A stretch of DNA of 64,000 bases from Andeanibacterium sp035497315. Its GTDB lineage: Bacteria; Pseudomonadota; Alphaproteobacteria; Sphingomonadales; Sphingomonadaceae. The stretch spans positions 14,161-78,160 of the forward strand of contig DATJDU010000029.1 in assembly GCA_035497315.1 (NCBI GenBank), read 5' to 3'. The notes beneath the pieces were generated by a model. It saw only the letters and a list, made by a program, of their open reading frames with translations, searched no databases and was not told the DNA's origin. Positions within the stretch are counted from its first letter, which is position 1. Every line of letters starts with the position of its first letter. Position numbers and translations under genes: made by a program. This document shows positions 18,950 to 27,018 of this stretch, piece by piece.

Positions 18950-19261
18950 ATGAAGGGTTTCAAGAACCCCAGCTTCCAGGACCGTGCATCCGCTTCGGCC
19001 CTCGCAAAGACCCGCGCGCTCGAGAAGATGAAGGCGGCGCCCAAGCCGACTGCGGAAGAACTGGCCGCGCTCAACGCGCGCCGGCTGGAGCGCGAAGCCC
19101 AGCAGGAAGCCAAGCGCGCTGCCGCCCGCGAGGCAAAGGCCGAACAGGCCCGCAAGGAGGAAGAAGAGCGGCTTGCAAAACTGGCCGCCATTCCGACCGA
19201 GGCAGACCGGAAGGCCGCGCGCGATGCGCGTTACGCGGCCCGCAAGAAGCGCAAATCCTGA
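18950..19261 (+). CDS. DUF6481 family protein
   Basis: A 103-residue, highly charged helical protein: MKGFKNPSFQDRASASALAKTRALEKMKAAPKPTAEE, then a long Ala/Glu/Lys/Arg helix and a basic end (ARYAARKKRKS). This matches the DUF6481 layout seen in sphingomonads. The composition suggests a coiled coil or nucleic-acid-binding tail; no function is known. A GGAATAAT box precedes the start. Its stop abuts that of the convergent crtZ. Confidence 0.7.
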   Translation: MKGFKNPSFQDRASASALAKTRALEKMKAAPKPTAEELAALNARRLEREAQQEAKRAAAREAKAEQARKEEEERLAKLAAIPTEADRKAARDARYAARKKRKS

Positions 19262-19780
19262 TCAGGCGCCTTCGGCCTCGCGAACCACGGCGATCCCCGC
19301 TTCCCGCTGGCGCTTGAGCTCTGCCTTGAGCGCCGCCGGGTCACGGGCGATCACGAAACCGAAGCTCACCCCGCCTTCCTTGCCGATCGTCGCGTGGTGG
19401 AGGTTATGCGCCTGCACCAGCCGCTTGAGATAGCCGCGTCGCGGCACGAAGCGGAAATATCGCTGGTGAACCAGCCCATCGTGCACCAGCGTATAGATGA
19501 TCCCGTAAACCAGAATACCAAGGCCAATCCACGTCCCCGGCCACCACGCATCGCCGCCCATTACCCAGGGGCTGCCGATGACGAACATCGAAATGCTCAC
19601 CGCCGCACCGACGACGGCATAGAGGTCGTTCTTCTCCAGCAGATTATCATGCGGCTCGTGATGGTCGCGGTGCCAGCCCCAGCCCCAGCCATGCATGATG
19701 TATTTATGGCTCGCCCAGGCAACACCTTCCATGGCGGCGGCGGTGGCAATCACGATCAGGAGGGGGGCAAGCACGTTCAT
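19262..19780 (-). CDS. crtZ: Beta-carotene hydroxylase CrtZ (fatty acid hydroxylase superfamily)
   Basis: A 172-residue di-iron membrane enzyme that hydroxylates beta-ionone rings, giving zeaxanthin from beta-carotene. Four histidine motifs are visible: HKYIMH, HRDHH, HDGLVH and HNLHH, in the order expected for CrtZ, with hydrophobic helices between. This supports a yellow-orange carotenoid producer, as is usual for Erythrobacteraceae and Sphingomonas. No other crt gene is in the window. Confidence 0.9.
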   Translation of the reverse strand: MNVLAPLLIVIATAAAMEGVAWASHKYIMHGWGWGWHRDHHEPHDNLLEKNDLYAVVGAAVSISMFVIGSPWVMGGDAWWPGTWIGLGILVYGIIYTLVHDGLVHQRYFRFVPRRGYLKRLVQAHNLHHATIGKEGGVSFGFVIARDPAALKAELKRQREAGIAVVREAEGA

Positions 19781-19796
19781 CGCGCCAGCCTATAGT

Positions 19797-20198
19797 TCAT
19801 TCCTTGGGCAGGAAAAAGAACCGCCGGACTTCTTCCCCGATCCGCGCCGGACGCAATGTTTCCGCATCGATGCAGCACCAGCAGGATTGCACTTCGGCCA
19901 GCACCTCTTCCCCGCGCTCGATGATGGTATGGTAGAAGGCGCGGGCGCCGTGCACTTTTTCCAGCACGGTGCGGGCGATAACTTCGTCATCGAGGAAAGC
20001 GGGTTTGCGATAGGTAATCTCGTGCTTCAGTGCGACCCAAAGGCGCGAGGCAGCGGTGTCCGCCGGGGCCAGCTTCTTCCAGTGCGAAAGCACCGCATCC
20101 TGCACCCAGTTAAGATAACGCGCATTGTTCACGTGACCCATGAAATCGATATCGCTGGGCAGGATGGTGATCGGGAACCTGTAGGGAGCTGCTGACAT
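19797..20198 (-). CDS. Acyl-CoA thioesterase, hotdog fold (4HBT/YbgC-like)
   Basis: A 133-residue protein with the hotdog signature PSDIDFMGHVNNARYLNWVQDAVLSHW (catalytic Asp in the DIDFMGHVNNARY motif), then LWVALKHEITYRKPAFLDDEVIARTVLEKVHGARA. Hydrolyses acyl-CoA thioesters; substrate not predictable. Same strand as crtZ with a 16-base gap, so possibly cotranscribed. Confidence 0.88.
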   Translation of the reverse strand: MSAAPYRFPITILPSDIDFMGHVNNARYLNWVQDAVLSHWKKLAPADTAASRLWVALKHEITYRKPAFLDDEVIARTVLEKVHGARAFYHTIIERGEEVLAEVQSCWCCIDAETLRPARIGEEVRRFFFLPKE

Positions 20199-20385
20199 AT
20201 ATGTAAGTTACGCATCCCAATGCGTCGTTTCAATGACTCGCGGCCGGATCGGTGAAGAAAGACACTTTGTTACAATTCGCCGCAACACTGCGACCGTTCG
20301 TATTGCATGCGTTCATATAATCGGCCTTATTTCTGAACATACGGGATGACCCGCTAAGTTTTGAAGTTTCATAAGGATGACTTCC

Positions 20386-20751
20386 ATGAACAAGCTCACC
20401 AAACTGATCGCCCCTGCAATCGCAGCCTCGCTGGTGTTGGGCGCGGCTGTTCCCGCCTCTGCCGCCCCCTGGCAGGGCCGCAACAATTACCGGCAGGAAA
20501 TCGCCCAGCTCGATCGCCAGATCGACCGTGCGCAGGAACGTCGCCTGATCTCGCATCGCGAAGCCGATCGCCTGGAGCGCAAGGTTGACCAATTGCGAAA
20601 CCTACATGTCCGCTATGCGAAAAACGGCTTCACCAAGACCGAGCTGCGAATTCTCGACCAGCGGATCTACACCGTGAAGCGGCAGATCGCCAGCGAAGTG
20701 GCCGACCGTGACCGTGCCCCCAAAGGCCATCCCGGCGACCATCGCCGCTGA
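20386..20751 (+). CDS. Small exported helical protein
   Basis: A 121-residue protein, start MNKLTKLIAPAIAASLVLG chosen because AAGGA lies ten bases ahead, while the earlier ATG at 20377 directly abuts it. Signal peptide cleaves near ASA-APW. The mature part is a charged helix (YRQEIAQLDRQIDRAQERRLISHREADRLERKVDQLRNLHVRYAKNGFTKTELRILDQRI), then a basic tail. Resembles unnamed periplasmic proteins common in sphingomonads. TATAAT at 20316-20321 could be its -10 box, but no good -35 is seen. Confidence 0.7.
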   Translation: MNKLTKLIAPAIAASLVLGAAVPASAAPWQGRNNYRQEIAQLDRQIDRAQERRLISHREADRLERKVDQLRNLHVRYAKNGFTKTELRILDQRIYTVKRQIASEVADRDRAPKGHPGDHRR

Positions 20752-20827
20752 TGCCCAAGGCCCGGCTTGAGCCCGGCCAATTTTTCCTCCCTTGTCTTGC
20801 GGGGCCGGCCAGCCTAGTTCGCCCGCT

Positions 20828-22261
20828 ATGGCCAGCCGACCCCGCACCCTTTACGAAAAGATCTGGGATGCCCACGAAGTGGAGCGCCGTGAAGACGGCA
20901 CCAGCATCCTGTTCATCGACCGCCACCTCGTTCACGAGGTAACCAGCCCCCAGGCTTTCGAGGCGCTTCGCATCAGCGGCCGCAAGGTCCGCCGCCCGGA
21001 GCTGACGCTGGCGGTCCCCGACCACAATCTGCCCACAACTGCGCGGATCGACGCGGCTGGCAAACGCATCCCCATCGCCGATGTGGAAAGCGCCCAGCAG
21101 CTCGCCGCGCTGGAAAAGAACGCCCCCGAATTCGGTGTGCGCTATATCGGGCCGACCGACCTCAATCAGGGCATCGTCCATGTGGTGGGGCCGGAGACCG
21201 GCTTCTCTCTGCCCGGCGCTACCATCGTTTGCGGCGATAGCCACACCTCCTGTCACGGCGGTGTCGGCGCGCTGGCTTTCGGCATCGGCACCAGCGAGGT
21301 GGAGCATGTGCTGGCCACTCAGACGCTGCTGCTCAAGCAGTCGAAAACAATGGAAATCCGGGTCGAGGGCGAACTGCGCCCCGGCGTGACCGCCAAGGAT
21401 CTGATCCTGCATATCATCGGCGTGATCGGCACCGCTGGCGGCACCGGCCATGTGATCGAATATCGCGGCAAGGTGTTCGAGGACATGTCGATCGAAAGCC
21501 GCCTGACGGTGTGCAACATGTCGATCGAAGGCGGCGCCCGCGCGGGCCTCGTCGCTCCCGATGAAAAGACCTTCGCCTATCTCAAGGGCCGCGAATATGC
21601 GCCCAGGGGCGAGGAATGGGATCGCGCCGTTGCATGGTGGCGCAGCCTGCGCACCGACGAAGGCGCGACTTTCGACAAGAGCGTGGTGATCGACGCTGCC
21701 GATGTGCAACCAACCGTCACCTGGGGCACCAGCCCGGAAGACACGGTCGCCATTGGCGGCGTAGTGCCCGCGCCCGAGAGCTTTGCCGATCCTTCCAAGC
21801 AGAAGGCGGCGCAGGCCAGCCTCGATTACATGGGCCTCGTACCCGGCCAGAAGATGGCCGAGATCGAGGTGCAGAACATCTTCATCGGTTCCTGCACCAA
21901 CAGCCGCATCGAAGATCTGCGCGCCGCCGCCAAGGTTCTCAAGGGCCGCAAGAAGGCCGACAATGTCAAATGGGCCATCGTTGTGCCCGGCTCCGGCCTT
22001 GTGAAGCGCCAGGCCGAGGAAGAGGGTCTGGACAAGATCTTCATCGAGGCCGGGCTTGAATGGCGCGAGCCGGGCTGCTCGGCCTGCTTGGGCATGAATC
22101 CCGACAAGGTGCCCGCCGGCGAACGCTGCGCCAGCACCAGCAATCGCAATTTCGTGGGCCGTCAGGGCCCCGGCGCGCGCACCCATCTGGTCAGTCCCGC
22201 CATGGCCGCCGCAGCCGCTGTCACCGGCCGCCTCACCGATGTGAGGGAACTGGTGGATTGA
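20828..22261 (+). CDS. leuC: 3-isopropylmalate dehydratase large subunit
   Basis: A 477-residue aconitase-family enzyme of leucine synthesis; isomerises 2- to 3-isopropylmalate with LeuD. Start MASRPRTLYEKIWDAHEV. The [4Fe-4S] ligands appear in the IFIGSCTNSRIEDLRAAA segment and in EPGCSACLGMNPD, and VCGDSHTSCHGGVGALAFGIGTSEVEHVLATQT is the conserved substrate region. leuD follows after one small gene. Confidence 0.98.
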   Translation: MASRPRTLYEKIWDAHEVERREDGTSILFIDRHLVHEVTSPQAFEALRISGRKVRRPELTLAVPDHNLPTTARIDAAGKRIPIADVESAQQLAALEKNAPEFGVRYIGPTDLNQGIVHVVGPETGFSLPGATIVCGDSHTSCHGGVGALAFGIGTSEVEHVLATQTLLLKQSKTMEIRVEGELRPGVTAKDLILHIIGVIGTAGGTGHVIEYRGKVFEDMSIESRLTVCNMSIEGGARAGLVAPDEKTFAYLKGREYAPRGEEWDRAVAWWRSLRTDEGATFDKSVVIDAADVQPTVTWGTSPEDTVAIGGVVPAPESFADPSKQKAAQASLDYMGLVPGQKMAEIEVQNIFIGSCTNSRIEDLRAAAKVLKGRKKADNVKWAIVVPGSGLVKRQAEEEGLDKIFIEAGLEWREPGCSACLGMNPDKVPAGERCASTSNRNFVGRQGPGARTHLVSPAMAAAAAVTGRLTDVRELVD

Positions 22262-22292
22262 CCGCTGGCGCGGCCTATCCCATCTTCATACC

Positions 22293-22514
22293 ATGAGCGA
22301 AAAAACACCGAAGAGCGAAACGCCGAAGAACGAGGCTGAAAAGTCCGACACCGGCATGGGCGTGGGAACCAAGGCCGCCATCGCGGGCGCGGCGATCGGG
22401 ATCGGTTCGGCCGCCGTTGCCGCCGCCCTGATGTTCGCCAGCCGCCGCAAGCAGAAGACCAAGCTCGAACAATTGCCGCCCGTCCCCTCGGGCGAGCCCC
22501 CGGAGACCGATTGA
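22293..22514 (+). CDS. Small single-pass membrane protein between leuC and leuD
   Basis: A 73-residue protein with a Lys/Glu-rich N-terminus (MSEKTPKSETPKNEAEKSD), one Ala/Gly-rich transmembrane helix (TKAAIAGAAIGIGSAAVAAALMFA) and a basic stop-transfer RRKQKTK. Its stop overlaps the leuD start (TGATG), so it is translationally coupled. No family recognised; coupling with leucine genes may be only positional. Confidence 0.65.
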   Translation: MSEKTPKSETPKNEAEKSDTGMGVGTKAAIAGAAIGIGSAAVAAALMFASRRKQKTKLEQLPPVPSGEPPETD

Positions 22515-23116
22515 TGGAACCCGTGCGCCAGGTTGAAGGCCGCGCCTATCCTTTCGGGATGAAGAATGTCGATACTGACATCATCATCCCTGCCCACTGG
22601 CTCAAGACGATCAGCCGCGAAGGCCTCGGCCGCGGCGCTTTCGAGGCCCTGCGCAAGGACCCGGCCAACATCTTCGACCGCGAAGATGTGAAGGGCGCGC
22701 CGATCATCGTGGCAGGCGACAATTTCGGCTGCGGATCGAGCCGTGAACACGCCGCATGGGCCTTGCTGGACATGGGCGTGAAGGCCGTGATCGCGCCCAG
22801 CTTTTCGGACATTTTTTCCGGCAATGCCTTCAAGAATGGCATTCTCACCGTCGTTTTGCCGCAGGAGGCGATCGACAGGCTGATGGAAGTGGCCGAGACC
22901 GATCCGATCACGATCGACCTTGAAACCCAGTCCGTCACCACGCCGTTTCAGGACCGCTACACTTTCGAAATCGACGCTTTCCGCAAGCACTGTCTGCTCG
23001 AAGGGCTCGATGAAGTGGGCCTCACGCTTGCGCGCGGGGATGCGATTTCGGCCTATGAGGCGCGCCAGGCGAAGGACATGCCTTGGTTCGCCCACGGAAC
23101 CGACCTTGCGGCGTGA
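22514..23116 (+). CDS. leuD: 3-isopropylmalate dehydratase small subunit
   Basis: A 200-residue partner of LeuC. Start MEPVRQVEGRAYPFGMKNVDTDIIIPAHWLKT; the swivelling-domain motif GDNFGCGSSREHAAWALLDMGVKAVIAPSFSDIF is intact. Length is normal. The ATG overlaps the preceding stop; a TTG three bases earlier is in frame. Confidence 0.97.
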   Translation: MEPVRQVEGRAYPFGMKNVDTDIIIPAHWLKTISREGLGRGAFEALRKDPANIFDREDVKGAPIIVAGDNFGCGSSREHAAWALLDMGVKAVIAPSFSDIFSGNAFKNGILTVVLPQEAIDRLMEVAETDPITIDLETQSVTTPFQDRYTFEIDAFRKHCLLEGLDEVGLTLARGDAISAYEARQAKDMPWFAHGTDLAA

Positions 23117-23164
23117 ATGCGCTGCACGTTATCTGACTGCTAAATTCTTTCCGGGGATTCTCTG

Positions 23165-23488
23165 ATGACCGATTTCAACGACCGCGAACGCGCCGAGGAA
23201 GCCCGCTTTGCGATGAACGAAGACGCCACCTTCCGCGTGGCTGCCCGCAGCAACAAGCTGCTGGGCCAATGGGCGGCGGCCAAGATGGGCCTCACCCCCG
23301 AAGAGACCGATGCTTATGCCAAGTCGGTGATCCAGGCCGATTTCGAGGAAGCCGGCCATGAAGACGTGATCCGCAAGGTGCTGGGCGATCTGATCGGCGC
23401 GGGCGTCGACATCGACGAGGCCGGCGTGCGCGCCGCGCTGGAACAGAAGACTGTGGAGGCACGCCGCCAGCTCATGGGCGAAGTCTGA
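23165..23488 (+). CDS. ATP synthase zeta-subunit-type inhibitor (DUF1476)
   Basis: A 107-residue helical protein: MTDFNDRERAEEARFAMNEDATFRVAARSNKLLGQWAAAKMGLT, then EETDAYAKSVIQADFEEAGHEDVIRKVLGDL. This is the DUF1476 family; its Paracoccus member is the zeta subunit that blocks F1 rotation. The N-terminal inhibitory helix is present. In sphingomonads the inhibitory strength varies, so activity is not assured. Confidence 0.9.
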   Translation: MTDFNDRERAEEARFAMNEDATFRVAARSNKLLGQWAAAKMGLTPEETDAYAKSVIQADFEEAGHEDVIRKVLGDLIGAGVDIDEAGVRAALEQKTVEARRQLMGEV

Positions 23489-23492
23489 TCCG

Positions 23493-23726
23493 ATGGCGAT
23501 GGCGGCTGACGATATTGCGGCGCTGATCAAGGCAGCCCTGCCCGACGCGGCGGTGGAGATCACCGATCTCGCGGGCGATGGCGATCATTATTCCGCCCGC
23601 GTCACTTCCGCCGCCTTTGCCGGCAAGAGCCGCGTACAGCAGCATAAGCTCGTCTACGAGGCGCTCGGCGGCCGCATGGGCGGCGCGCTCCATGCCTTGC
23701 AACTGACCACTGCCGTTCCCAACTGA
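23493..23726 (+). CDS. BolA family protein
   Basis: A 77-residue protein of the BolA fold (AADDIAALIKAALPDAAVEITDLAGDGDHYSARVTSAAFAGKSRVQQHKLVYEAL). The invariant helix-turn-helix-like FxGxSRVxxHxLVY and the conserved His are present. BolA proteins form [2Fe-2S]-bridged pairs with CGFS monothiol glutaredoxins; the gene for one lies 37 bases downstream, which supports such a pair in iron or Fe-S sensing. Confidence 0.92.
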   Translation: MAMAADDIAALIKAALPDAAVEITDLAGDGDHYSARVTSAAFAGKSRVQQHKLVYEALGGRMGGALHALQLTTAVPN

Positions 23727-23763
23727 CGGTCAGCACAGAAAACAATTTTTCGGGACCTTATCT

Positions 23764-24093
23764 ATGTCCGACGTCAATGCCCGCATTTCCGACATCGTCA
23801 ATTCAAACGACGTCGTCCTGTTCATGAAGGGCACCCCGCTCTTCCCGCAATGCGGCTTTTCCAGCCGCGCCGTGGCGATCCTTGATCATCTCGGCGTCGC
23901 CTTTGACAGTGTGGACGTGCTGCAGGACATGGAAGTCCGCCAGGGCATCAAGTCCTTCTCGGACTGGCCGACCATCCCGCAGCTCTATGTGAAGGGGGAG
24001 TTCGTGGGCGGCAGCGACATCATGATGGAGATGTTCGAAGCTGGCGAACTGCAGCAATTAATGCAGGACGCACAGGTAGCCAAGGCGTCTTGA
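23764..24093 (+). CDS. grxD: Monothiol glutaredoxin Grx4-type
   Basis: A 109-residue CGFS glutaredoxin: VVLFMKGTPLFPQCGFSSRAVAIL with active-site Cys30, then WPTIPQLYVKGEFVGGSDIMMEMFEAGEL for glutathione binding. Carries and transfers [2Fe-2S] clusters and works with BolA. Downstream lies a GC-rich hairpin shared with the convergent DksA-like gene. Confidence 0.95.
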   Translation: MSDVNARISDIVNSNDVVLFMKGTPLFPQCGFSSRAVAILDHLGVAFDSVDVLQDMEVRQGIKSFSDWPTIPQLYVKGEFVGGSDIMMEMFEAGELQQLMQDAQVAKAS

Positions 24094-24111
24094 GTTCAGG
24101 CCGCGGGCATC

Positions 24112-24135
24112 GGTGGGACCTCCGCAGGTCCCACC
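24112..24135. terminator. Bidirectional hairpin between grxD and the DksA-like gene
   Basis: Perfect 10-bp stem GGTGGGACCT/AGGTCCCACC with loop CCGC, between two convergent genes. No strong T-run follows on either strand, so termination is likely but not certain. Confidence 0.6.
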
Positions 24136-24148
24136 TGAAGCAAACTAA

Positions 24149-24472
24149 TTAAGCGCAATTGATGCAGAGCGTTGCCGTCGGCAGCGCTTTCAGCCGCATT
24201 TCGCTGATCTCCGCACCGCAATTGGCGCATTCTCCGTAAGTACCGTCCTCAATCCGCTGGAGCGCGGCACGAGTTGCGGCCACTTCATTGCGCAGCACCT
24301 GATCGACGCCGGCCAGTGCCTCGTCGTCAGCAAGATCCACCGCCTGCTCTTCCGAATCCGCATCGAGCGGGTGGCGCAGATCGTCCTCAATCACCTCTGC
24401 GCGTTCGACCAATTCGGCCAGACGCGCCCTCAACGCCTTCTCCACATCGCTGTAATCGTTCATCCGCTGCAT
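24149..24472 (-). CDS. TraR/DksA family zinc-finger protein
   Basis: A 107-residue protein. The C-terminal C4 zinc finger reads YGECANCGAEISEMRLKALPTATLCINCA, and the N-terminal helices (VEKALRARLAELVERAEVIEDDLRHPLDADSEEQAVDLADDEALAGVD) match the coiled coil that enters the RNA polymerase secondary channel. The acidic tip DxxDxA is seen as LADDEA. Shorter than DksA, so it belongs to the TraR-like group. Start could also be the ATG nine bases later (MNDYSD). Confidence 0.88.
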   Translation of the reverse strand: MQRMNDYSDVEKALRARLAELVERAEVIEDDLRHPLDADSEEQAVDLADDEALAGVDQVLRNEVAATRAALQRIEDGTYGECANCGAEISEMRLKALPTATLCINCA

Positions 24473-24668
24473 CCTGCCTTTCGCATTAATTTATCGTCTT
24501 GGGCGGCTTTCCGAGAGGAGACATTGCGCCCAATCAAAAGCCACCGTCAAGATTTCGACACCATTTGCGCCCGGATCGGCGAATAGTGTCGGCACGCCTT
24601 ACAGCCCCGGATTGCGTTAACCCGCTACAAACCATCGTGATACGCGGAAAAGCGAAACAGGCATAAAC

Positions 24669-24684
24669 TGGCACGCGGGTTGCA
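24669..24684 (+). promoter_or_regulatory. Orphan sigma-54 promoter
   Basis: TGGCACGCGGGTTGCA is a full match to TGGCACG-N4-TTGCA with GG and GC ten bases apart. Predicted start of transcription near 24695. The nearest protein gene on this strand is the LysR regulator at 24850; the stretch between is highly structured. No copy of the ATTTCCCAAC element is visible upstream, so the activator may differ from that of psp. Confidence 0.75.
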
Positions 24685-24694
24685 AGAGTAATGG

Positions 24695-24782
24695 CGTACC
24701 TGTCTCCTGGTACACCCACAGTCTTCGAACAGAGGCGGGACCGTTCCCTGTCCCCCAAACCTGGTCTCCCGGTCCCGCCTCT
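24695..24782 (+). ncRNA. Candidate sigma-54-dependent structured RNA or leader
   Basis: From the predicted start, the transcript would form a small hairpin (GTACC/GGTAC at about 24696-24713) and then a long perfect 13-bp stem AGAGGCGGGACCG (24731-24743) with CGGTCCCGCCTCT (24770-24782) around a 26-base pyrimidine-rich loop. No T-run follows, so it could be a small RNA or the 5' leader of the LysR gene. A 49-codon open frame starts at 24691, but that ATG lies before the predicted transcript start. Confidence 0.35.
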
Positions 24783-24849
24783 TGCTCGAACTTCCTTCCA
24801 GCCATTGTCCTATATTCCGCTCGGCCTATCGCTGAGCTAAGGTCCGGCG

Positions 24850-25725
24850 ATGGAGCTGAAGGACTTCTCCCTCAACAATCTGCGCGCGTTCGAGGCAGCC
24901 GCCCGCTATCTGAGCTTTACTCGCGCGGCGGATGAACTGTGCGTCACACAGGCGGCCGTGAGCCATCAGGTGAAAGCGCTGGAGATACATTTGGGCAAGG
25001 CGCTGTTCCGCCGCACGACGCGAGGTCTCGTCCTCTCGGATGAAGGCGCGATGCTCGCGCCGGTAGTGCGCGAAGCTCTGGGCCGGATCGGCGGCGCGCT
25101 GGCGACAGTGAGCGGCAGCGGCGTGCGCGAAGTGGTCACCGCTGGGGTCGTCGGGACATTTGCCGCCGGCTTCCTGCTCGAACGCCTGCCCCGTTTCCAT
25201 GCCAGCCACCCGGGCATCGAAATACGGGTGATGACCAATAATAACGCGGTCGACCTGTGGACCGAGAGCCTCGACTGCGCGATCCGTTATGGCGACGGCG
25301 CATGGCACGGAGCAAAGGCGCATCTGCTGATGGCCGTGCCGCTCGCACCCATGTGCAGCCCCGAGCTTGCCGCAGGGCTGCAGACCCCGGCCGATCTCGC
25401 TCGCGTCCCGCTCCTGCGCAGCTATCGCCAGGGGGACTGGCCTCTTTGGTTCGCTGCCGCAAGAGTGCCGGAAATCCAGGCCAGCGGCCCTATATTCGAC
25501 GCATCGCACCTGATGGCCCACGCGGCAATCCGCGGGCTTGGGGTGGCGCTGCTGCCCGCGGCAATGTTCGCGCGAGAGGCAGAGGCGGGGCAGCTTGTCC
25601 AACCCTTCACCGCCACGGCGCAGACCGGCTCCTATTGGCTGACCCACCTCGCCTCGCGCCCTTCGACAGCCGGCCTGGACCGCTTCCGCGAATGGCTGGC
25701 GGAAGAATGCGCTGTGCTGGGCTAG
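24850..25725 (+). CDS. LysR family regulator, GcvA/AmpR type
   Basis: A 291-residue regulator. The winged helix-turn-helix at residues 7-65 (LNNLRAFEAAARYLSFTRAADELCVTQAAVSHQVKALEIHLGKALFRR) is close to the GcvA/AmpR branch, and the effector domain ends KxxYWLTHLASRPSTAGLDRFREWLAEE-like. It is convergent with the beta-lactamase gene, and the two stop codons overlap in one CTAG. AmpR genes usually diverge from their target, so control of the lactamase is plausible but not shown by layout. Confidence 0.9.
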   Translation: MELKDFSLNNLRAFEAAARYLSFTRAADELCVTQAAVSHQVKALEIHLGKALFRRTTRGLVLSDEGAMLAPVVREALGRIGGALATVSGSGVREVVTAGVVGTFAAGFLLERLPRFHASHPGIEIRVMTNNNAVDLWTESLDCAIRYGDGAWHGAKAHLLMAVPLAPMCSPELAAGLQTPADLARVPLLRSYRQGDWPLWFAAARVPEIQASGPIFDASHLMAHAAIRGLGVALLPAAMFAREAEAGQLVQPFTATAQTGSYWLTHLASRPSTAGLDRFREWLAEECAVLG

Positions 25726-26687
25726 ACGACCTCCAGCCCGCCCAGCAGCGCGACACTCGGCGCAGCAAGGCTCGCTGCGGCGATCCGGCCCACTTCGGCC
25801 AGCACTGCCTCCGCCGCCGGGTTCATCGATTCCGTATCCTTAGGGAGCACCGGTTCGTAATAAGAGGCAATAATCAGCGGTGCGCGCCCCTTCGGCCCGG
25901 CGAAGGCCAGATCGACATAGGTGTGGCGTTTCTCGCCCATGCCCGTGCCGGTCTTGTCCCCCGCAATCCAGTCCTTCGGCAGGCCGGCGCGAATGCGGCG
26001 CGCGCCGGTTTCCACCTCGATCATCCAACCGCGCAGTGTCTCGCGGGCCTGCTGCCCCAGCGCATTGCCATGGACCATCTTTGCCACTGTCGCGGCCATG
26101 GCGGCGGGGGTGGTGGTATCCATCTCACTGCCCGCAGGTGTCTCGTTAAGCTGGGGCTCCAACCGGTCGAGCCGGCTGACCTCATCGCCCAGAGATCGCC
26201 AGAAACCGGTCAGTTGCTGCGGCCCTCCGGCACGGCGTAACAGCACATTTGCGGCGGTATTGTCGCTGTAAACCAGCGTTGCGCGGGACAAGTCCTCAAT
26301 CGTTGCGCCCTTCCCGACATGCTTGCGCGAGTAATCGCTGTTGGGCATGATATCCGCCTCGCTCCAGCGGAGCACTTCGCCCAGATCCACATCCCCTCGC
26401 TCCGCCCGGCTGAGGAACATGGCGGCCAGCGAGAGCTTGAACGAGCTGCAATGGGCGAAACGTTCGTCGATCCGCCAGCCCGAGCCAAGCCCCGTCTGCG
26501 TGTCGAGCACATAGGCCCCCAGACGCCCGCCCGCCTTCTCTTCCAGTGCCCTGAAAGCGCCGGAAAGGTCGGTTCCTGCCTCGTTTGACACGCCCGTTAC
26601 AGCCGCACCGCGCCCGCGCGATCCGCATCCGGCAAGCGTGAGCACAAAAGCACCTATCAGGGCTCTACGGCGGTCTATCGGGAACAT
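25722..26687 (-). CDS. Class A serine beta-lactamase, lipoprotein
   Basis: A 321-residue enzyme that hydrolyses beta-lactams in the periplasm. Start MFPIDRRRALIGAFVLTLAGC: twin arginines plus a lipobox LAGC with Cys21, suggesting a Tat-exported, lipid-anchored protein. All class A motifs are present: SSFK with catalytic Ser81 (81-84), SDN (141-143), EPQLN with Glu177 (177-181) and KTG (245-247). Length fits the class. The open frame extends upstream but only this start gives the signal. Spectrum cannot be predicted from sequence alone. Confidence 0.93.
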   Translation of the reverse strand: MFPIDRRRALIGAFVLTLAGCGSRGRGAAVTGVSNEAGTDLSGAFRALEEKAGGRLGAYVLDTQTGLGSGWRIDERFAHCSSFKLSLAAMFLSRAERGDVDLGEVLRWSEADIMPNSDYSRKHVGKGATIEDLSRATLVYSDNTAANVLLRRAGGPQQLTGFWRSLGDEVSRLDRLEPQLNETPAGSEMDTTTPAAMAATVAKMVHGNALGQQARETLRGWMIEVETGARRIRAGLPKDWIAGDKTGTGMGEKRHTYVDLAFAGPKGRAPLIIASYYEPVLPKDTESMNPAAEAVLAEVGRIAAASLAAPSVALLGGLEVV

Positions 26688-26812
26688 AAACTCTCCTTTT
26701 AGTGACTGAGCCACGTGCTTATGGCGCGGCGGCGGATCGGCTCGCAAAGGATGGCTGTTCGGGATCGTCGATACTTTTTCTAGGGGCAAGCTCTGCCCGT
26801 CCATGGCTTCAA

Positions 26813-26854
26813 CCACAAAGGGGCACCCCCTTTATCGGAGATGCCCCTTTGTGG
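26813..26854 (-). terminator. Hairpin at the 3' end of tRNA-Arg
   Basis: Perfect 13-base inverted arms CCACAAAGGGGCA (26813-26825) and TGCCCCTTTGTGG (26842-26854) around 16 bases, directly after the tRNA on the minus strand and including its CCA end. Likely transcription terminator, although no T-run follows. Confidence 0.55.
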
Positions 26855-26928
26855 CGCGCCCGGCAGGACTCGAACCTGCAACTCCAAGCTTAGAAGGCTC
26901 GTGCTCTATCCAGTTGAACTACGGGCGC
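26852..26928 (-). tRNA. tRNA-Arg (anticodon TCT)
   Basis: 77 bases including the encoded CCA. Acceptor stem GCGCCCG/CGGGCGC, T-arm GCAGG-TTCGAGT-CCTGC, anticodon stem CGAGC/GCTTG with loop CTTCTAA, giving anticodon TCT (AGA codons). D-arm and spacing are normal. Confidence 0.96.
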
Positions 26929-27018
26929 GTGGCAGTGCCCATAGAACAAGCAGCGCCCCGGTGGGAACGCCTTTTTGGACATCTATGCCCGGCGTTCTTT
27001 TCGGGTTAGCAATGCTGC

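Noticed and set aside
24691..24840. 49-codon frame MAYLSPGTPTVFEQ after the orphan sigma-54 promoter.
   Set aside because: Its ATG lies at or before the predicted transcript start and it has no ribosome-binding site; the hairpin explains the sequence better.
26813..26928. tRNA-Arg with adjoining 13-base inverted repeat as an integration (att) site.
   Set aside because: No integrase, no second copy of the tRNA 3' end and no change of composition nearby; a terminator is the simpler reading.
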